Notes: a model not told the origin generated them from the sequence alone. Shown: positions 1-9,970, counted from the first letter of the stretch. The stretch: DNA of 64,000 nucleotides from Psychrobacillus glaciei (GCF_008973485.1 NZ_CP031223.1:1736001-1800000); one strand, 5' to 3'. A program made the numbers and translations.

Positions 1-1
1 A

Positions 2-2641
2 ACAGAGCTTCAGGATATTAGCCTTTGGAAAAAAACTTTCGAAGATCAGCGGAAAGTTATGTTAGAAAATGCCTCGATTATGCCATATGAAATGAGGGAT
101 TTCCTTAAGTTATACGCAGAAGGCATGCAGAGTTCTTTTAAAGTTGGATTTATCGGAAGTAAAAAGAAAACGGAAGAAGAAAGACAAAGAAGGTTAGAAG
201 AGGCAAGACAATACCTCGAAAAAGTTATTTCTACTAATATTTCTGTTCATCTAAAACAATTGATGAAAGGTATGCTAAAAGATGTTTCTCTATTAACTTC
301 TGAACGAACGAATGAAATAGACGAAAGAGCATTTGAAATTGCATCATCACTCATTAGTGGGCCATTACATGATGGTGCAAGTACAACGGGAGATGCGCTT
401 CAACATTTTGCTAATCGTGTTCGAGATGCTGTTATTCGATTTTTTGTTGTGGAAACTGATAGTTGGAAAGAAAAAACAATACGTTTTATGCATGAACACC
501 CACTAGAAGAAACAGAAATGATTGAACAAAAAACGCAAATTTTGAATGGTAAGATGTTGGCAATTCATGCCATAGAAGAAATAGATCTTAAACTTCATTC
601 GTTTGAACAAGCGATTAAAACGCCTGTCTTAGCGCTGAGAAATGACCGCGATCAATTGATGTTGGAATGGGAAAATGAACGACATATTTTCAGGAATTCT
701 ATAACAGAGTTTGATCCGTCATCAGAGGAAAAGGAACAGAAGATTGAACAAACGTCATTTACGGAAAAAGTTGAGTCAAATGAGATAATACTTCCTGCAG
801 ATGCTGTTTTAAAAAGAGCAAATAGAATTGGAGAAGTATTAAAACAATTACCAGATTTCCGGGAAGCAGCTGACATTATTAAGCGAAAAGCAAAACGGGT
901 AGAAAACCAACAATTTACAATTGCTTTATTTGGAGCATTTAGTGCTGGTAAATCAAGCTTTTCAAATGCATTAATGGGAGCAAATGTATTGCCTGTCTCA
1001 CCGAATCCAACAACTGCTGCAATAAATAAAATTCATCCGGTTTCAGAAAAACATCCACATAACACGGCAGATGTTGCATTCAAAACAAAAGAACAATTAT
1101 TAGTTGATGTAGCCTTTGCTTATAGCCAGTTGGGAATTATGGTTATGTCTTTGGAAGATGCCTTTGATCAGGCGAGTATTGTCATGAATCAAGCTGTTGC
1201 AGAAGAAGTGCATAAATCTTTTATTATCGCTTTTTATAAAGGTTACCCAACTTTCCAACATCAACTAGGTAAAGTGCTTCGAGTATCAGGTGAAGAGTTT
1301 GGAAAGTATGTGGCAGAAGAATCCAGAAGTTGTTTTGTCGATTTCATTGACTTTTATTATGACTGTGAATTGACGAGACTCGGAGTCACATTAGTGGATA
1401 CACCAGGAGCAGATTCTATCAATGCGCGACATACTGGGGTTGCGTTTGATTATATTCGAAATGCAGACGCCGTCCTGTTTGTTACGTATTTTAATCATGC
1501 ATTTGCAAAAGCAGACCGAGAGTTTTTAATACAGCTTGGGCGCGTGAAAGATGCTTTTGAACTGGATAAAATGTTTTTTGTTGTGAATGCCATTGATCTT
1601 GCTGACACGGTAGAGGAAGCAAGTCTTGTGAAGCAATATGTGCAAGAGGAACTACAACGTTTCGGTATTCGGTTCCCAAGAGTATACGGTGTATCTAGCT
1701 TACAAGCATTAAAAGAAAAGGTTGAATCTACTACATTACATGAAGGAATGGTGCAATTTGAGAAAGAATTCCTTCGATTTTTAGATAAGGACTTGAAACA
1801 AATTGCAGTAACCTCATTAGAGGAAGAAGCAACCCGTCAGCAGACTAAATTGTTTACATTAATCGAACAAACGGAAGCAAATCTTGCGAGAAAAGATGCA
1901 AGGCTACAAGAATTGCGTGAGCAAGAGCAAAATATTCGTAAGCGCTTTGCAGGCTCCATGTCTGCTATTACAGCGAAAGAGGCAAACCAAGAGCTTGAAA
2001 CCTTGTTATATTATGTTCTTCAACGTGTATATTATCGTTTCAATGAATTTTTTAAAGAAGCATATAATCCATCGCTATTTACAAATAAATCGGGTAACGT
2101 GGCATTAGAAATAGCGTTAAAGGATATGCTTGGCATGTTGCGATTTGATTTAGAGCAAGAAATGCGTGTGACTAACTTCCGTGTGCTGCAATTTATTCAA
2201 AAACAAATAAAACAGTTGGAAAAAGAAGAGTTGCGGGTATTAAAAGACTGGAATGCTAGCTTTACATTTACACCACACGAAAGTGAAAAATGGGATTTAT
2301 TAGAATTCACTGGTCCATTTAAAGAAATAGCGAAATATGACAACGTCAAATCTTACTATAGAAATACGAAATCGTTTTTTGAAAAAAATGAAAAAGAAAA
2401 ACTGCGGGATGCTTTATCTGAACAGACAAAAATAGAGGCACAGGCTTATATAGAAAAAGAACAGTCGAGACTTTCTAAGTGGGTAGAGCAGTGTGTGGAT
2501 TTGGAAACAGAATCTGTTCGATTAAAGTGGTTAAGTGAATCTGTTGCACAAATTGAGGCCGAACGAAAATTATTGGAACAGGAAGAAATACTTGCAAAAT
2601 GGAAAGAAATTTACGAACGTGTTTCTAATGAAGGGGGATAA
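2..2641 (+). CDS. dynA: DynA-like bacterial dynamin GTPase, 3' part (5' end outside window)
   Basis: The frame is open to the left edge, so the gene starts outside the window. The visible ~879 residues hold one dynamin-type GTPase domain: P-loop GAFSAGKSS near 932-956, the DTPG switch near 1397-1408 and a VNAIDLAD base-recognition stretch near 1580. Long charged coiled-coil segments lie on both sides. Bacillus DynA (YpbR) is a fusion of two dynamin units, about 1,190 residues, that acts at the cytoplasmic membrane in fusion and repair. The region before the P-loop (about 300 residues) looks like the end of a first unit, so this is probably the second half of such a fusion. The stop is 4 bp before the next GTG, suggesting co-transcription with the sulfurtransferase. 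A single-unit dynamin is the alternative. Confidence 0.85.
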   Translation, partial: TELQDISLWKKTFEDQRKVMLENASIMPYEMRDFLKLYAEGMQSSFKVGFIGSKKKTEEERQRRLEEARQYLEKVISTNISVHLKQLMKGMLKDVSLLTSERTNEIDERAFEIASSLISGPLHDGASTTGDALQHFANRVRDAVIRFFVVETDSWKEKTIRFMHEHPLEETEMIEQKTQILNGKMLAIHAIEEIDLKLHSFEQAIKTPVLALRNDRDQLMLEWENERHIFRNSITEFDPSSEEKEQKIEQTSFTEKVESNEIILPADAVLKRANRIGEVLKQLPDFREAADIIKRKAKRVENQQFTIALFGAFSAGKSSFSNALMGANVLPVSPNPTTAAINKIHPVSEKHPHNTADVAFKTKEQLLVDVAFAYSQLGIMVMSLEDAFDQASIVMNQAVAEEVHKSFIIAFYKGYPTFQHQLGKVLRVSGEEFGKYVAEESRSCFVDFIDFYYDCELTRLGVTLVDTPGADSINARHTGVAFDYIRNADAVLFVTYFNHAFAKADREFLIQLGRVKDAFELDKMFFVVNAIDLADTVEEASLVKQYVQEELQRFGIRFPRVYGVSSLQALKEKVESTTLHEGMVQFEKEFLRFLDKDLKQIAVTSLEEEATRQQTKLFTLIEQTEANLARKDARLQELREQEQNIRKRFAGSMSAITAKEANQELETLLYYVLQRVYYRFNEFFKEAYNPSLFTNKSGNVALEIALKDMLGMLRFDLEQEMRVTNFRVLQFIQKQIKQLEKEELRVLKDWNASFTFTPHESEKWDLLEFTGPFKEIAKYDNVKSYYRNTKSFFEKNEKEKLRDALSEQTKIEAQAYIEKEQSRLSKWVEQCVDLETESVRLKWLSESVAQIEAERKLLEQEEILAKWKEIYERVSNEGG

Positions 2642-2645
2642 TAGG

Positions 2646-3464
2646 GTGAGTAACGTTTTTATAGATTTGAAAAATTTAATTGGAAAAGATGTCCGGTATA
2701 TTGACACTCGCTTTGATCTTACAAATCGTGATGCAGGTCGAGATATGTATCAAATGGGGCACATAGAAGGGGCTATCTATTGGGACTTGGAAAAGGACTT
2801 GTCCGATATGGAGAGTAAGTTTGGTCGCCATCCTATGATTTCAAAAGAGAAGATGACGAAGCTTGTTCAGCAAGCTGGGCTATTTTTGGATGATTCGATT
2901 GTCATCTACGACCAAGGTGGTTCGCCTTTTGCATTACGAGCATATTTTTTATTGGAATGGGCAGGTTTTTCGGACATACATGTTCTTCGTGAAGGGTTTG
3001 AAGAAGCGAAAAAAATGCTTCCTATTTCCAATTTGGATCTGAGTTGTACGCTTTCTAACGTATCACCGATTTGGAAGGATGAACTATACGTTGATATAGA
3101 GACGGTTAAGAAAATTGTTGCAGGTGAAGTAGATGCTCAATTAGTAGATGCTCGTTCAGCTATCAGGTACCGTGGTGAAATCGAGCCAATAGACGCTGTA
3201 GCAGGGCATATTCCTACAGCTCTTAATTTTGATTGGGAGCAGCTTAAGCAGGATGGCAAATTTATGAAGCAAGAAGATTTAATAGAAAAACTAACTAATT
3301 TAACGAATAATACAAAACCGGTTATTGCGTATTGTGGTAGTGGGGTTACTGCTGCACCTCTATATGCAAGCTTAAAAGAAGCTGGTTATGAAAATGTTCA
3401 ATTGTATGTGGGTAGTTATAGTGATTGGATTAGAGAAAATAAGGTAGAAAATTCATTAATGTAG
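2646..3464 (+). CDS. Sulfurtransferase (3-mercaptopyruvate/thiosulfate type, two rhodanese domains)
   Basis: 272 aa. Two tandem rhodanese domains: an inactive N-terminal one (about 1-140) and a C-terminal one carrying the active-site loop CGSGVTA near residue 225. CGSGVTA-type loops are typical of mercaptopyruvate sulfurtransferases, while thiosulfate-specific rhodaneses usually have CRKGVTA. It would pass sulfur from a donor to a thiol or cyanide acceptor in the cytoplasm. GTG at 2646 is preferred because AAGGGGG at 2630-2636 is well spaced from it; the in-frame ATG at 2628 would overlap that site. It lies 4 bp after the dynamin gene, probably one transcript. Confidence 0.85.
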   Translation: MSNVFIDLKNLIGKDVRYIDTRFDLTNRDAGRDMYQMGHIEGAIYWDLEKDLSDMESKFGRHPMISKEKMTKLVQQAGLFLDDSIVIYDQGGSPFALRAYFLLEWAGFSDIHVLREGFEEAKKMLPISNLDLSCTLSNVSPIWKDELYVDIETVKKIVAGEVDAQLVDARSAIRYRGEIEPIDAVAGHIPTALNFDWEQLKQDGKFMKQEDLIEKLTNLTNNTKPVIAYCGSGVTAAPLYASLKEAGYENVQLYVGSYSDWIRENKVENSLM

Positions 3465-3483
3465 TAGTATGCATTTAATTCAA

Positions 3484-3514
3484 AGAAAAGGAAATCCTAG
3501 TGAGTTCCTTTTCT
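3484..3514. terminator. Bidirectional terminator between convergent genes
   Basis: AGAAAAGGAA at 3484-3493 pairs with TTCCTTTTCT at 3505-3514. The A-rich and T-rich flanks let it act for the sulfurtransferase on the plus strand and the small membrane protein on the minus strand. Confidence 0.6.
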
Positions 3515-3882
3515 TATCGATCAAAGAAAAATTTTTTATTTATATAAGCCCCATCTTTGTTGGCAATTATTTCTGCATATGGAACACCAAAAACAGTGTA
3601 TGCAATCACTACGGACGAAATGAGCTCCCCATCATCCTCCTCTAATGATTCAATTTCGTAAGAAACAATTAGAAGTTGATCTAAAGAGTTATTAAACGTA
3701 TCAGTAGTCATTTTAATTACCTGCTTAGCCATATCCCTACTATTATTGTCTTTGTAATCCAGTAGATTTGTTCCTAAGAAGCTTGAAGGTAAAAAAGCGG
3801 AAATACCAATAATTAATATAGCTAATTTAAAGAAAGCACGCCTTTTTTTTTGAGAAATAATTTTCTTGCTCGTCTTATTCAT
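3514..3882 (-). CDS. Small membrane-anchored protein of unknown function
   Basis: 122 aa. A basic N-terminus with KKIISQKKRR is followed by one hydrophobic helix (about residues 20-40), then a soluble, acidic 80-residue tail predicted outside. No family is recognised. The ATG at 3882 is chosen because GGAG stands 9 nt upstream on the minus strand; a TTG five codons earlier lacks such spacing. It stands alone between a terminator and the rlmN promoter. Confidence 0.6.
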   Translation of the reverse strand: MNKTSKKIISQKKRRAFFKLAILIIGISAFLPSSFLGTNLLDYKDNNSRDMAKQVIKMTTDTFNNSLDQLLIVSYEIESLEEDDGELISSVVIAYTVFGVPYAEIIANKDGAYINKKFFFDR

Positions 3883-4054
3883 ACTATACATCTCCAATTC
3901 GATATCAAAACTATATTTTTTTTAAAAGTAGTTGAGTGTATTAGTATATTATTCAATGCCTTACAAAATTAATCCACAATCCTTCTTGAAATAAATCGCA
4001 TAGGTATTCAAAAACTAAATAATATCTTTTTAACTTCATTTCCGATATAATTAA

Positions 4055-4083
4055 TTGTCGTATGTAAACATTTATAGTATAAT
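4055..4083 (+). promoter_or_regulatory. Sigma-A promoter of rlmN-like gene
   Basis: TTGTCG at 4055-4060, a 17-bp spacer and a perfect TATAAT at 4078-4083. The start codon is about 36 nt downstream, leaving a short leader with GAGGAAT as ribosome binding site. Confidence 0.75.
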
Positions 4084-4118
4084 AGGCGAATTGTATACGA
4101 ATGAAATGAGGAATATGA

Positions 4119-5186
4119 ATGAAAAAATCAATATATGGTCTCACTAAAGATCAGTTAATAGAGTGGTTACTAGAACGTGGCCAGAAAAAATTTCGAGCGG
4201 AACAGGTTTGGGATTGGTTATATATTAAAAGAGTACAGAGCTTTGAAGAAATGAATAATGTGAACAAGGACTGTCTTCAAATATTAGAGGATAATTTTGT
4301 CATTCAAACATTAAAACAGTCTGTCAAACAGGAATCGGCTGATGGAACGATTAAATTTTTATTTGAAATGTCAGATGGGAATCTAATTGAAACTGTATTG
4401 ATGCGATTCAATTATGGTTTATCCGTTTGTGTAACTACACAAGTTGGCTGTAATATAGGTTGCAGTTTTTGTGCGAGTGGATTACTAAAGAAAAACCGAG
4501 ATTTGGATTCTGGTGAAATCGTTGGTCAAATTATGAAAGTACAAGAACATTTAGATCAGCTTGGTAAGAGTGAACGAGTTAGTCATATAGTTGTTATGGG
4601 CATAGGAGAACCATTCGATAACTACACGAATTTAATGAGTTTCTTACGTGTTGTAAACGATCAAAAAGGACTTGCAATTGGAGCTAGACATATTACAGTT
4701 TCTACAAGTGGTCTTGCGAAAAAAATTATTGACTTTGCTAACGAAAACATTCAAGTAAATCTTGCGGTATCATTGCATGCTCCTAACGATGAACTTCGTA
4801 CACGTATTATGGTGATTAATAAAGCCTTCCCGATCGAAAAAGTTATGGCTGCGGTAGATTATTATTTAGAAAAAACAAACCGACGAATTACGTTTGAATA
4901 TATATTACTAAGAGATGTCAATGACCATGTAGAAGAAGCGCACCAACTTGCTAAACTTCTTGAAAACAAACGTCATTTGTCCTATGTAAACTTGATTCCT
5001 TATAACCCGGTAGATGAGCACGGTCAATATCAACGTAGCTCAGAAGAATCCATCAGCGCATTCTTCCAAACACTGAAAAACAAAGGGATTAACTGCGGAG
5101 TTCGCATGGAACAAGGGACAGATATAGACGCTGCATGTGGACAACTTCGAAGTAAACAAATTAAAAAAGAAAAAACAACAGTATAA
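4119..5186 (+). CDS. rlmN: RlmN-type dual-specificity rRNA/tRNA adenine-C2 methyltransferase
   Basis: 355 aa radical-SAM enzyme. C111-x3-C115-x2-C118 binds the 4Fe-4S cluster, GEP at about 165-167 belongs to the SAM site, and the C-terminal ACGQL holds the catalytic cysteine. The family methylates A2503 of 23S rRNA and A37 of some tRNAs. The overall sequence follows RlmN (YloN) rather than Cfr. The cluster loop continues [10 protein letters not shown], where the housekeeping Bacillus protein has a CASTLGG-type loop as recalled. The gene stands alone with its own promoter and terminator, not in the usual prkC/rsgA neighbourhood, so it may be a second copy. Confidence 0.85.
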   Translation: MKKSIYGLTKDQLIEWLLERGQKKFRAEQVWDWLYIKRVQSFEEMNNVNKDCLQILEDNFVIQTLKQSVKQESADGTIKFLFEMSDGNLIETVLMRFNYGLSVCVTTQVGCNIGCSFCASGLLKKNRDLDSGEIVGQIMKVQEHLDQLGKSERVSHIVVMGIGEPFDNYTNLMSFLRVVNDQKGLAIGARHITVSTSGLAKKIIDFANENIQVNLAVSLHAPNDELRTRIMVINKAFPIEKVMAAVDYYLEKTNRRITFEYILLRDVNDHVEEAHQLAKLLENKRHLSYVNLIPYNPVDEHGQYQRSSEESISAFFQTLKNKGINCGVRMEQGTDIDAACGQLRSKQIKKEKTTV

Positions 5187-5260
5187 GAAGAGAACATAAA
5201 AAAAGTATTAAAATCAGCGGAACTTGCGAAAAAAAGTAACCATTGATAAAGAAGCATAGA

Positions 5261-5293
5261 GCATCCGAAATTGTATCTTCGGATGCTTTTTTG
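5261..5293 (+). terminator. Rho-independent terminator of rlmN-like gene
   Basis: GCATCCGAA (5261-5269) pairs with TTCGGATGC (5278-5286), followed by a run of six T. Confidence 0.85.
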
Positions 5294-5316
5294 TGTGTAG
5301 AATTGAATTAATTGTT

Positions 5317-5369
5317 CAAACAAACATGAAAGTTCGAACTTTCACGTTTGTTTTGGTGCCAGGCACCTG
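5317..5369 (+). repeat. GGTGCCTGGCACC-family repeat, copy 1
   Basis: A hairpin (perfect palindrome TGAAAGTTCGAACTTTCA, flanked by CAAACA and TGTTTG-like arms) runs into the motif GGTGCCAGGCACC at 5356-5368. The same layout recurs at 12266-12370 and, inverted, at 19175-19270. A fourth palindrome core is at 11508-11532. Confidence 0.7.
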
Positions 5370-5392
5370 AAATATACCTGTAATAAATGTTA

Positions 5393-5421
5393 TTGACTAT
5401 CTTTCGAATGCAGTGTAACAT
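5393..5421 (+). promoter_or_regulatory. Promoter of the ABC transporter operon
   Basis: TTGACT at 5393-5398, a 17-bp spacer and TAACAT at 5416-5421, about 70 nt before the first start codon. A second TTGACA lies downstream near 5433. No T-box or other leader structure was recognised. Confidence 0.55.
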
Positions 5422-5492
5422 ATCTTTAAAGTTGACACTTTAGCGAGTTGAATCGTTAGTGTAAGGGGTTTTACTAGGGGGCATGGAAGAAG

Positions 5493-6503
5493 ATGAGAAA
5501 AAGTATAAAAAGATTAATGTTTATGGTAATTGGTGCAGTGCTTTTATTAGCTGCCTGCGGAGGAAAAGAAAATTCAAGTTTATCTACTGAGACAGATGGA
5601 GGAGCAAGTTCAAGTGGAGAAACGAAGAAATTCAAAATAGGAGTTACACAAATTGTGGAACATCCGTCTTTAAACGCAGCATACGATGGATTTAGAAAGG
5701 CTTTGGAAGATGCTGGAATTGATGTGGAATACAAAGTGGAAAATGCTCAAAATGATAATAGTGCAAATACGACGATTGCAAATAATCTAGTAAGTTCTGG
5801 TGTTGATTTAATATTTGCTAACTCCACTCCAAGTGCTCAAGCAGTTTCGAGCGTAACGAAAGATATTCCAATTGTTTTTACATCTGTTACAGATGCAGTT
5901 AGTGCTGAACTCGTTCAATCTATGGAGAAACCGGGTGGAAATGTAACGGGTACTGTGGATACACAACCAGATGCAATACCAAGTACGATTAAATTTTTGA
6001 AAGAAGAACTAGGTGCAAAAAATGTTGGAATGGTATTTAATGCCGGAGAACAAAATTCTCGTGCACAAGTGGATGCGGTTAAAAAGCAAATGAACGCAGT
6101 AGGGTTAAATGTGGTGGAAGCTTCTGTTTCTACTTCCGCTGAAGTAAAACAAGCAACTGAATCTTTAATTGGAAAAGTAGATTCATTGTATATAATTACG
6201 GATAACACGGTTGTATCGGCTCTTGAATCAGTTGTGTCTGTTGCTAATGATCATAAGCTGCCAATGATGGTCGGTGAATTTGACTCTGTTAAACGGGGGG
6301 GATTAGGGGCTTACGGATTTGAATATTTTGATATAGGCTACGAAGCTGGACAAATGGCAGTGAAAATTTTAAAAGGGGAGAGTACACCGGCAGAGTTACC
6401 TGTCCAATATCCTCAAAATTTAAGATTTGTCATCAATAAAGAAACCGCTGATATACTAGGTCTAAAAGTAAAAGATGAATGGAAAGCGGAATTTGTAAAA
6501 TAG
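5493..6503 (+). CDS. ABC transporter substrate-binding lipoprotein (TrpX-like)
   Basis: 336 aa. Signal peptide with RKSIKR and the lipobox LLAAC puts the lipid-bearing cysteine near residue 22. The mature part belongs to the ABC_sub_bind family (periplasmic-binding fold, type I), with the typical opening KIGVTQIVEHPSL. It captures a small solute outside the membrane and delivers it to the permease encoded next. In streptococci the same three-gene set (trpX, trpY, trpZ-like) imports tryptophan; in other bacteria the ligand is unknown. It is followed 18 bp later by the permease gene. Confidence 0.85.
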   Translation: MRKSIKRLMFMVIGAVLLLAACGGKENSSLSTETDGGASSSGETKKFKIGVTQIVEHPSLNAAYDGFRKALEDAGIDVEYKVENAQNDNSANTTIANNLVSSGVDLIFANSTPSAQAVSSVTKDIPIVFTSVTDAVSAELVQSMEKPGGNVTGTVDTQPDAIPSTIKFLKEELGAKNVGMVFNAGEQNSRAQVDAVKKQMNAVGLNVVEASVSTSAEVKQATESLIGKVDSLYIITDNTVVSALESVVSVANDHKLPMMVGEFDSVKRGGLGAYGFEYFDIGYEAGQMAVKILKGESTPAELPVQYPQNLRFVINKETADILGLKVKDEWKAEFVK

Positions 6504-6521
6504 ATAGGAGATCGATTCTTT

Positions 6522-7556
6522 ATGTTTTCAGCTATATTTGGCTCTGTTGAGCAAGGAATCATCTATGCAATTATGGCACTCGGAGTATATCTTACATTCC
6601 GAGTGCTAGATTTTCCAGACTTAACAGTAGATGGAAGTTTCGTAACGGGTGCTGGAACAGCAGCTACGATGATTGTATTAGGATATCATCCGTTAATCGC
6701 AACGTTGGCTGCAATTGTGGTTGGATTTGTAGCAGGATGCATGACAGGCTTATTACATACAAAAGGTAAAATAAATCCTTTACTTTCAGGAATATTAATG
6801 ATGATTGCTTTATATTCTATTAATCTTCGAATAATGGGTTTAACAGCGGAAAACTCAATTGGCCGGCCTAATATTCCCCTATTAAACTCGGAAACATTGT
6901 TTAGTTTGTTTTATGGATGGTGGGGTAATTTAGGAATTGATGACTCTATAAATAGCTTTCTGAAAAGTATTGGTGTTCAGTATGTTCCTGGAACTTGGGG
7001 AACGATTGTAGTAGTTGCAATTGTAGTTTTGGTTATTAAATTTATTGTAGATTGGTTTTTGAAAACCGAAATTGGTCTTGCAATTCGTGCAACTGGTGAC
7101 AATAAAAAAATGATAAGAAGTTTTTCTGCAAATACAGATAATCTAGTTATTATTGGTTTAGGTATTTCAAATGCACTTGTTGCTCTTTCTGGGGCTTTAA
7201 TTGCACAATACGCAAAGTTCGCAGATATTGGAATGGGTATCGGTATGATTGTAATTGGATTAGCATCGGTTATTATTGGTGAAGCCATTTTTGGTACCAA
7301 AACGATTGTGAGAACAACTCTAGCCGTAATATCCGGTGCGATTATTTACAGAATTGTGTTAGCTTTAGCTCTACGAGTAGATTTATTAGATACAGGTGAT
7401 ATGAAGTTAATCACAGCCATAATTGTTATTGCTGCTTTAATATTGCCTCAATACTTTGAAAAGCGCCGAGAAAAAAGAAGAAAAGTAAAACGTCATATGG
7501 AGCGAACGATTACGGAAATTCAAGTCTTAAAGCAGGAGGGGAATGATCTTGCTTAA
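6522..7556 (+). CDS. ABC transporter permease (TrpY-like)
   Basis: 344 aa, about eight to nine hydrophobic segments, of the LivH/BPD_transp_2 type permease family that pairs with ABC_sub_bind receptors. The opening GSVEQGIIYAIMALGVYLTF and the glycine-rich segment near residue 235 are characteristic. The C-terminus is a strongly basic cytoplasmic tail (KRREKRRKVKR). It overlaps the ATPase gene by 14 bp, a tightly coupled operon. Confidence 0.85.
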   Translation: MFSAIFGSVEQGIIYAIMALGVYLTFRVLDFPDLTVDGSFVTGAGTAATMIVLGYHPLIATLAAIVVGFVAGCMTGLLHTKGKINPLLSGILMMIALYSINLRIMGLTAENSIGRPNIPLLNSETLFSLFYGWWGNLGIDDSINSFLKSIGVQYVPGTWGTIVVVAIVVLVIKFIVDWFLKTEIGLAIRATGDNKKMIRSFSANTDNLVIIGLGISNALVALSGALIAQYAKFADIGMGIGMIVIGLASVIIGEAIFGTKTIVRTTLAVISGAIIYRIVLALALRVDLLDTGDMKLITAIIVIAALILPQYFEKRREKRRKVKRHMERTITEIQVLKQEGNDLA

Positions 7557-8346
7557 ACTTCAATCGATCAATAAAATCTTTAATGAAGCAACTGCTGATG
7601 AGAAAATTGCCTTAGATCAAATTAATCTAGAACTAAAAGTTGGGGATTTTGTCACAGTCATCGGTAGTAATGGAGCAGGGAAGTCTACTATGATGAATAT
7701 GATTTCAGGAGCAATCACACCTGACTTCGGAAAAATAGTAATAGATGGTCAAGATGTTTCGAAACTCCCCGAATATAAACGATCTCAGTATATTGGACGT
7801 GTTTTCCAAGATCCTATGGCGGGAACTGCACCTACGATGACAATAGAAGAGAACCTTGCAATTGCTTATTCAAGAAATAAAAAGCGCGGATTAAAAATTG
7901 GTGTGGATAAAAAGAGACGAGAGTTCTTCATCCAATCATTGGAAACACTACATTTGAATTTAGAAAATCGATTAAACGCTAAAGTAGGTATGTTATCTGG
8001 AGGGGAAAGACAAGCACTTTCACTATTAATGGCGACATTTACGAATCCGTCCATATTGCTTTTGGATGAACATACTGCTGCATTAGATCCCTCTCGAGCA
8101 GCGTTGATTACCAATTTGACCAAACAGCTAGTGGAAAAAGACCAACTCACAACCCTTATGGTCACGCATAATATGCAACAAGCTCTCGATTTAGGAAACC
8201 GATTGATCATGATGGATAAAGGCCAAATTATTTTAGAAGTAGATGAAGAAGCAAAAAAATCACTTACGATTGAAAAACTCATGGATGAGTTCCAACGAAT
8301 TCGTGGTGAAAAGTTGACAAGTGATCGAGCTCTTTTATCTGTATAA
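7543..8346 (+). CDS. ABC transporter ATP-binding protein (TrpZ-like)
   Basis: 267 aa. Walker A GSNGAGKST near residue 42, signature LSGGERQ near 151, Walker B ILLLDEHTAALDP near 170 and the switch histidine in MVTHN near 207. It energises uptake with the two preceding gene products. The ATG at 7543 lies inside the permease gene and has GCAGGAGGGG just upstream. Confidence 0.9.
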   Translation: MILLKLQSINKIFNEATADEKIALDQINLELKVGDFVTVIGSNGAGKSTMMNMISGAITPDFGKIVIDGQDVSKLPEYKRSQYIGRVFQDPMAGTAPTMTIEENLAIAYSRNKKRGLKIGVDKKRREFFIQSLETLHLNLENRLNAKVGMLSGGERQALSLLMATFTNPSILLLDEHTAALDPSRAALITNLTKQLVEKDQLTTLMVTHNMQQALDLGNRLIMMDKGQIILEVDEEAKKSLTIEKLMDEFQRIRGEKLTSDRALLSV

Positions 8347-8356
8347 AACATATGCT

Positions 8357-8406
8357 ACCGCTCCAAAAAGTCATTTATTGGCTGATGGAGCGGTTCTTTT
8401 TTTGAT
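8357..8406 (+). terminator. Terminator of the ABC operon
   Basis: ACCGCTCC (8357-8364) pairs with GGAGCGGT (8387-8394), followed by TTCTTTTTTT. Confidence 0.85.
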
Positions 8407-8419
8407 TCGTTAAGAAAAG

Positions 8420-8445
8420 AAGCTATCCTATTCAAAGGATAGCTT
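8420..8445 (-). terminator. Terminator of katA
   Basis: AAGCTATCCT and AGGATAGCTT form a perfect 10-bp stem with a 6-nt loop. On the minus strand it is followed by CTTTTCTT, just after the catalase stop codon. Confidence 0.85.
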
Positions 8446-8458
8446 ACGGTAAATACTA

Positions 8459-9937
8459 TTAAGCCATTGCAGCTTCCACATTACCCCAAGGGATTTCCAT
8501 TGCATCCGCAAGACCTTTTCCATAAGCCGGGTCTGCTTTGTAACAATGAATGATGTGACGGACTTTAATATGTTCTTCTACGCCATCCATATTACGAGCA
8601 GTGTTTTCAAATAATATTTGTTGTTGCTCACTACTCATTAAATTGAACAGTTTACCCGGTTGTTCATAGTAGTTATCATCGTCTTCACGGAAGTCCCAAA
8701 TGGATGCTGCACCATTAATCGCAAGAGCAGGCTCTTTGAATTCAGGTTGTGCTTTCCATTGTCCGTAGCTGTTTGGTTCATAGTGAAGCGTTCCACCTAA
8801 ATTACCATCTGTTCGCATTGCTCCATCTCTATGGAAGGAATGTACAGGACATTTTGGTTGGTTAACTGGAATTTGGTGATGGTTTACACCTAGACGGTAA
8901 CGTTGTGCATCACCATATGAGAATAAACGACCTTGTAACATTTTGTCAGGAGAGAAGCTAATTCCTGGTACTACATTTGCTGGAGTAAAGGCTGCTTGTT
9001 CCACTTCTGCAAAATAGTTTTCAGGGTTGCGATTTAGTTCCCATTCGCCAACTTCGATTAATGGGAAATCTTTTTTATACCAAACTTTTGTTAAATCGAA
9101 TGGATTATATGGCATATTATTTGCTTGTTCTTCTGTCATCACTTGAATATACATTTTCCATTTAGGGAAATCACCTTGATCGATACTATCTAAAAGATCA
9201 CGCTGATGACTTTCACGGTCTTTACCGACAAGTACTTCTGCTTCTTGATCTGTTAAGTTTTTAATAGGCTGCTGTGAGCGCATGTGGAATTTAACCCAAA
9301 CTCTTTCGTTGTTAGCGTTAATCATACTAAATGTATGGCTTCCGAAACCATGCATATTACGGTATGTTTCAGGAATACCACGATCACTCATCACGATAGT
9401 TACTTGGTGAAGTGCTTCCGGTAATGAAGTCCAGAAATCCCAGTTGTTATTTGCACTACGCATATTTGTACGTGGGTCGCGTTTTACAGCATGGTTTAAA
9501 TCAGGAAAGTTAAGTGGATCACGGAAGAAGAATACTGGTGTGTTATTACCAACTAGGTCCCAGTTCCCTTGTTCTGTGTAAAATCGCATCGAAAATCCAC
9601 GAATATCTCGTTCTGCATCAGCAGCTCCTCGTTCGCCAGCTACAGTGGAGAAACGTACAAACATTTCAGTTTCTTTTCCAATTTCGGAGAAAATACTCGC
9701 TTTTGTATATTTAGTAATATCATTAGTAACAGTAAATTTACCATAAGCTGCAGAACCTTTTGCATGCATACGACGTTCTGGAATAACTTCCCTATCAAAG
9801 TGTGCTAGTTTTTCTAATAACCAAATGTCTTGTAATAGTAGCGGTCCTCTTGGTCCAGCAGACATGGAGTTTTGATTGTCCACTACAGGTGCACCAGCTG
9901 CAGTTGTCAATTTGTTGTTGTTTTGATTCTCTGTCAT
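8459..9937 (-). CDS. katA: Monofunctional haem catalase
   Basis: 492 aa, the small-subunit clade-3 catalase length. The distal histidine is H58 in [10 protein letters not shown], and the conserved [10 protein letters not shown] block and distal Asn in LVGNN follow. The proximal haem tyrosine lies in [14 protein letters not shown] near residue 338. It breaks down hydrogen peroxide in the cytoplasm. AGGGGG stands 9 nt before the ATG. A PerR-like box lies about 20-35 nt upstream, which would fit peroxide control. The gene is monocistronic with its own terminator. Confidence 0.95.
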   Translation of the reverse strand: MTENQNNNKLTTAAGAPVVDNQNSMSAGPRGPLLLQDIWLLEKLAHFDREVIPERRMHAKGSAAYGKFTVTNDITKYTKASIFSEIGKETEMFVRFSTVAGERGAADAERDIRGFSMRFYTEQGNWDLVGNNTPVFFFRDPLNFPDLNHAVKRDPRTNMRSANNNWDFWTSLPEALHQVTIVMSDRGIPETYRNMHGFGSHTFSMINANNERVWVKFHMRSQQPIKNLTDQEAEVLVGKDRESHQRDLLDSIDQGDFPKWKMYIQVMTEEQANNMPYNPFDLTKVWYKKDFPLIEVGEWELNRNPENYFAEVEQAAFTPANVVPGISFSPDKMLQGRLFSYGDAQRYRLGVNHHQIPVNQPKCPVHSFHRDGAMRTDGNLGGTLHYEPNSYGQWKAQPEFKEPALAINGAASIWDFREDDDNYYEQPGKLFNLMSSEQQQILFENTARNMDGVEEHIKVRHIIHCYKADPAYGKGLADAMEIPWGNVEAAMA

Positions 9938-9955
9938 TGACGATTTCCCCCTAGA

Positions 9956-9970
9956 TTAGAATATTTATAA
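9956..9970 (-). promoter_or_regulatory. PerR-like operator upstream of katA
   Basis: TTAGAATATTTATAA matches the Bacillus PerR consensus TTATAATTATTATAA at 12 of 15 positions, one of the mismatches being the central base. It sits just upstream of the catalase start, where PerR boxes of katA genes usually lie. Function is inferred from similarity only. Confidence 0.5.

Noticed and set aside
3953-4144. 63-codon minus-strand frame over the rlmN promoter
   Set aside because: Lies over a strong opposite promoter and the rlmN start; no ribosome site.
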